Below, piece by piece: positions 6,295 through 7,308 of a stretch of DNA of 7,308 bases. Position numbers and translations under genes: made by a program. The DNA is from an uncultured Ruminococcus sp. GTDB lineage: Bacteria; Bacillota; Clostridia; Oscillospirales; Ruminococcaceae. Location: assembly GCA_947174625.1 (NCBI GenBank), contig CAMWJT010000059.1, forward strand, positions 1-7,308, read 5' to 3'. Position 1 is the stretch's first letter. Each line of letters opens with the position of its first letter. Under the pieces are notes generated by a model. The model made no database searches and was not told where the DNA came from. It was given only the letters and a program-made list of their open reading frames with translations.

Positions 6295-6389
6295 AATACA
6301 CCTCCTGTTTGTAGTATGGCACAGTCTGAAATAAATAATCCGTGTATAAACAGATGCGCATGGCACATACTAACTTCGAGGTGAGAAAC
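6295..6389. promoter_or_regulatory. Divergent intergenic region with short repeats
   Basis: This 95-base gap must hold the promoters of both flanking genes. TATAAA at 6345-6350 is a possible + strand -10 box but no good -35 box pairs with it. A 7-bp inverted repeat (TAGTATG 6312-6318 / CATACTA 6364-6370) and a direct repeat ATGGCACA (6315-6322 and 6359-6366) flank the centre and could be operator half-sites. Support is weak. Confidence 0.3.
6301..6306 (-). promoter_or_regulatory. Ribosome binding site of the cyclase-like gene
   Basis: AGGAGG on the - strand, 6 bases before ATG 6294. It excludes the longer in-frame start at 6366 and gives the N-terminus MAKDYFHGWYFK. Confidence 0.8.
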
Positions 6390-6569
6390 ATGGCAAAACA
6401 AGGAATGAAACGTCCGGAAAATACGCATATACAATCGCATAATCATGTATCGCCTGTACCAGAGATTCAAGGTAAAGCAAAGCATGGAAAAAAGAAAGTA
6501 AATCCGATTATTGCAGGAACAGAGGCATCATCACAGAAAGTATGGCATACAGAACCATTTGAAAGATAA
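6390..6569 (+). CDS. Small basic hypothetical protein, 59 aa
   Basis: The start at ATG 6390 is set by GAGGTG (6378-6383) six bases upstream; the longer in-frame start at 6342 has no site. The product MAKQGMKRPENTH... is rich in Lys, His and Pro, with no hydrophobic segment and probably little fixed structure. The core PVPEIQGKAKHGKKKVNPIIAGT looks like a conserved motif of small uncharacterised Clostridia proteins, which I recall only vaguely. Function is unknown. It is divergent from the cyclase-like gene and 62 bases upstream of the FAD oxidoreductase gene on the same strand, with a hairpin between, so the two may share a transcript. Confidence 0.7.
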   Translation: MAKQGMKRPENTHIQSHNHVSPVPEIQGKAKHGKKKVNPIIAGTEASSQKVWHTEPFER

Positions 6570-6583
6570 TATTGATCAAATCA

Positions 6584-6613
6584 AACGCCATTTGAGACTG
6601 CTCAGATGGCGTT
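6584..6613 (+). terminator. Hairpin between the small gene and the FAD oxidoreductase gene
   Basis: AACGCCAT (6584-6591) pairs with ATGGCGTT (6606-6613). A T-G pair and TGAG/CTCA extend it to a 13-bp stem with loop ACTG. No T run follows, and the next ribosome site (AGGAGG 6622-6627) begins 8 bases later. It could be a weak terminator, an mRNA-stabilising end, or a structure affecting the next start. Confidence 0.5.
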
Positions 6614-6631
6614 ACGAATACAGGAGGACTT

Positions 6632-7308
6632 ATGAAATCAGTATGGCAGGAAACTACGATACTTCCAACATTTCCGGAACTGAATGGTGAAATTCATGCA
6701 GATGTACTCGTAATTGGCGGCGGAATAGCAGGAATTCTGACAGCATATTTCCTGCATCAGGCTGGTGTGAATTATCTTCTCGTCGAAAAGGAAAAAATCT
6801 GTTCGGGAACAACACAGAATACTACGGCAAAAATTACCTGTCAGCATGGTCTGATTTATCAAAAAATCGTAAAAAATTATGGAATAGAAACAGCACAGAA
6901 ATATTTGTCTGTCAATCAGAAAGCATTCAGGAAGTATACGGAACTATGTCAGAATATCGATTGTGATTTCAAGTATCAGGATAATTATGTGTATTCTATT
7001 AATAACAGACATAAATTGGAAAACGAAATAAATGTCTTGCAGAAAATCGGCTGTCCGGTGCAGTTCTGTGAGAAATTACCACTGCCGTTTGCTGTTGCCG
7101 GAGCTGTGAAATTTCCAGACCAGGCACAGTTTCACCCACTAAAATTTATTTCAGCAATCGCCGGAAAACTGCATATCTATGAAAATACGTTTGTCCGTGA
7201 GCTGTGTAAAAACGTGAGTTCGATGGAAAAATCAGTCAAGCAAGCAAAAAAAATCCTCCTGCATATTAGAATTAGAAAAGACAGAGGGTTTTTTAGGAAG
7301 AAAAGAGT
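6632..7308 (+). CDS. DAO-type FAD-dependent oxidoreductase, 5' part, cut by window end
   Basis: Starts at ATG 6632 with AGGAGG 4 bases upstream. The frame stays open to the window edge (225 codons). Residues about 24-55 form the Rossmann FAD-binding motif DVLVIGGGIAGILTAYFL then LLVEKEKICSGTTQNTTAKIT. QHGLIYQKIVKNYG and KFPDQAQFHPLKFISA follow as in the DAO family members of Clostridia that usually end in a Rieske iron-sulfur domain, about 480-510 residues in all. The Rieske part, if any, lies outside the window. After about residue 190 (VRELCKN) the sequence departs from relatives, which go on to AKKIIxATHFPF. Here the frame reads AKKILLHIRIRKDRGFFRKKR over a terminator-like hairpin (7248-7294). 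The gene may be truncated or frameshifted near 7247. FAD binding is well supported; the substrate is not known. Confidence 0.8.
   Translation, partial: MKSVWQETTILPTFPELNGEIHADVLVIGGGIAGILTAYFLHQAGVNYLLVEKEKICSGTTQNTTAKITCQHGLIYQKIVKNYGIETAQKYLSVNQKAFRKYTELCQNIDCDFKYQDNYVYSINNRHKLENEINVLQKIGCPVQFCEKLPLPFAVAGAVKFPDQAQFHPLKFISAIAGKLHIYENTFVRELCKNVSSMEKSVKQAKKILLHIRIRKDRGFFRKKR
7248..7294 (+). terminator. Terminator-like hairpin inside the FAD oxidoreductase frame
   Basis: Six A, then TCCTCCTG (7254-7261), pair with CAGAGGG and six T (7282-7294): about 14 bp with one bulged C, one G-U pair and a 20-base loop. The arrangement of A run, GC-rich stem and T run is that of an intrinsic terminator, odd within a coding frame. 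It could instead be the edge of an inserted element. Confidence 0.45.

Noticed and set aside
7211..7225. Group II intron 5' end (GTGAG after the oxidoreductase codons)
   Set aside because: The following bases do not follow a group II start that I recognise, and too little sequence remains to see any intron structure.

Overview
The window looks like AT-rich, low-GC Firmicutes DNA. Strong AGGAGG ribosome sites, TTGACA/TATAAT promoters and protein sequences that read like Ruminococcus/Oscillospiraceae relatives point to a gut or rumen Clostridia member. This placement is inference from style and remembered families, not a database match.

Layout. Positions 1-51 hold the terminator of an upstream gene. 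At 236-790 (+) is an intact 184-aa protein I do not recognise, with its own strong promoter. Next comes a decayed Gfo/Idh/MocA-type oxidoreductase gene. Its N-terminal remnant is at about 796-960 and its middle part at 2996-3286. The two are separated by about 2 kb that falls exactly between two adjacent motifs of the family. That 2-kb insert carries a lipoprotein gene (1059-1577, -) with a consensus promoter and its own terminator. It also carries a complete 1200-bp ISAs1-family insertion sequence (1735-2934) with perfect 20-bp inverted repeats and a 10-bp target duplication. The transposase has Asn where the family has its second catalytic Asp, so the copy may be dead.

The right half holds a YyaL/SPATA20-type DUF255 gene (3435-5378, +) and, convergent to it, a tocopherol-cyclase-like gene (5452-6294, -). 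Each is broken by a single in-frame TAG, while homology to its family continues in the same frame on both sides. Divergent from the second is a 59-aa basic protein gene (6390-6569, +). It is followed by the 5' part of a DAO-type FAD oxidoreductase gene (6632 to window end), whose last 70 bases stop resembling the family and form a terminator-like hairpin.

I see no multi-gene defence or biosynthetic system. The notable signal is decay and nesting: one shattered gene with an insert inside it, an IS inside that insert, and two otherwise intact genes each cut by TAG. No gene in the window whose stop is visible ends in TAG (TGA, TAA, TGA, TAA, TAA, TAA). Two independent nonsense mutations is the simplest reading, but UAG suppression or reassignment deserves a quick check.
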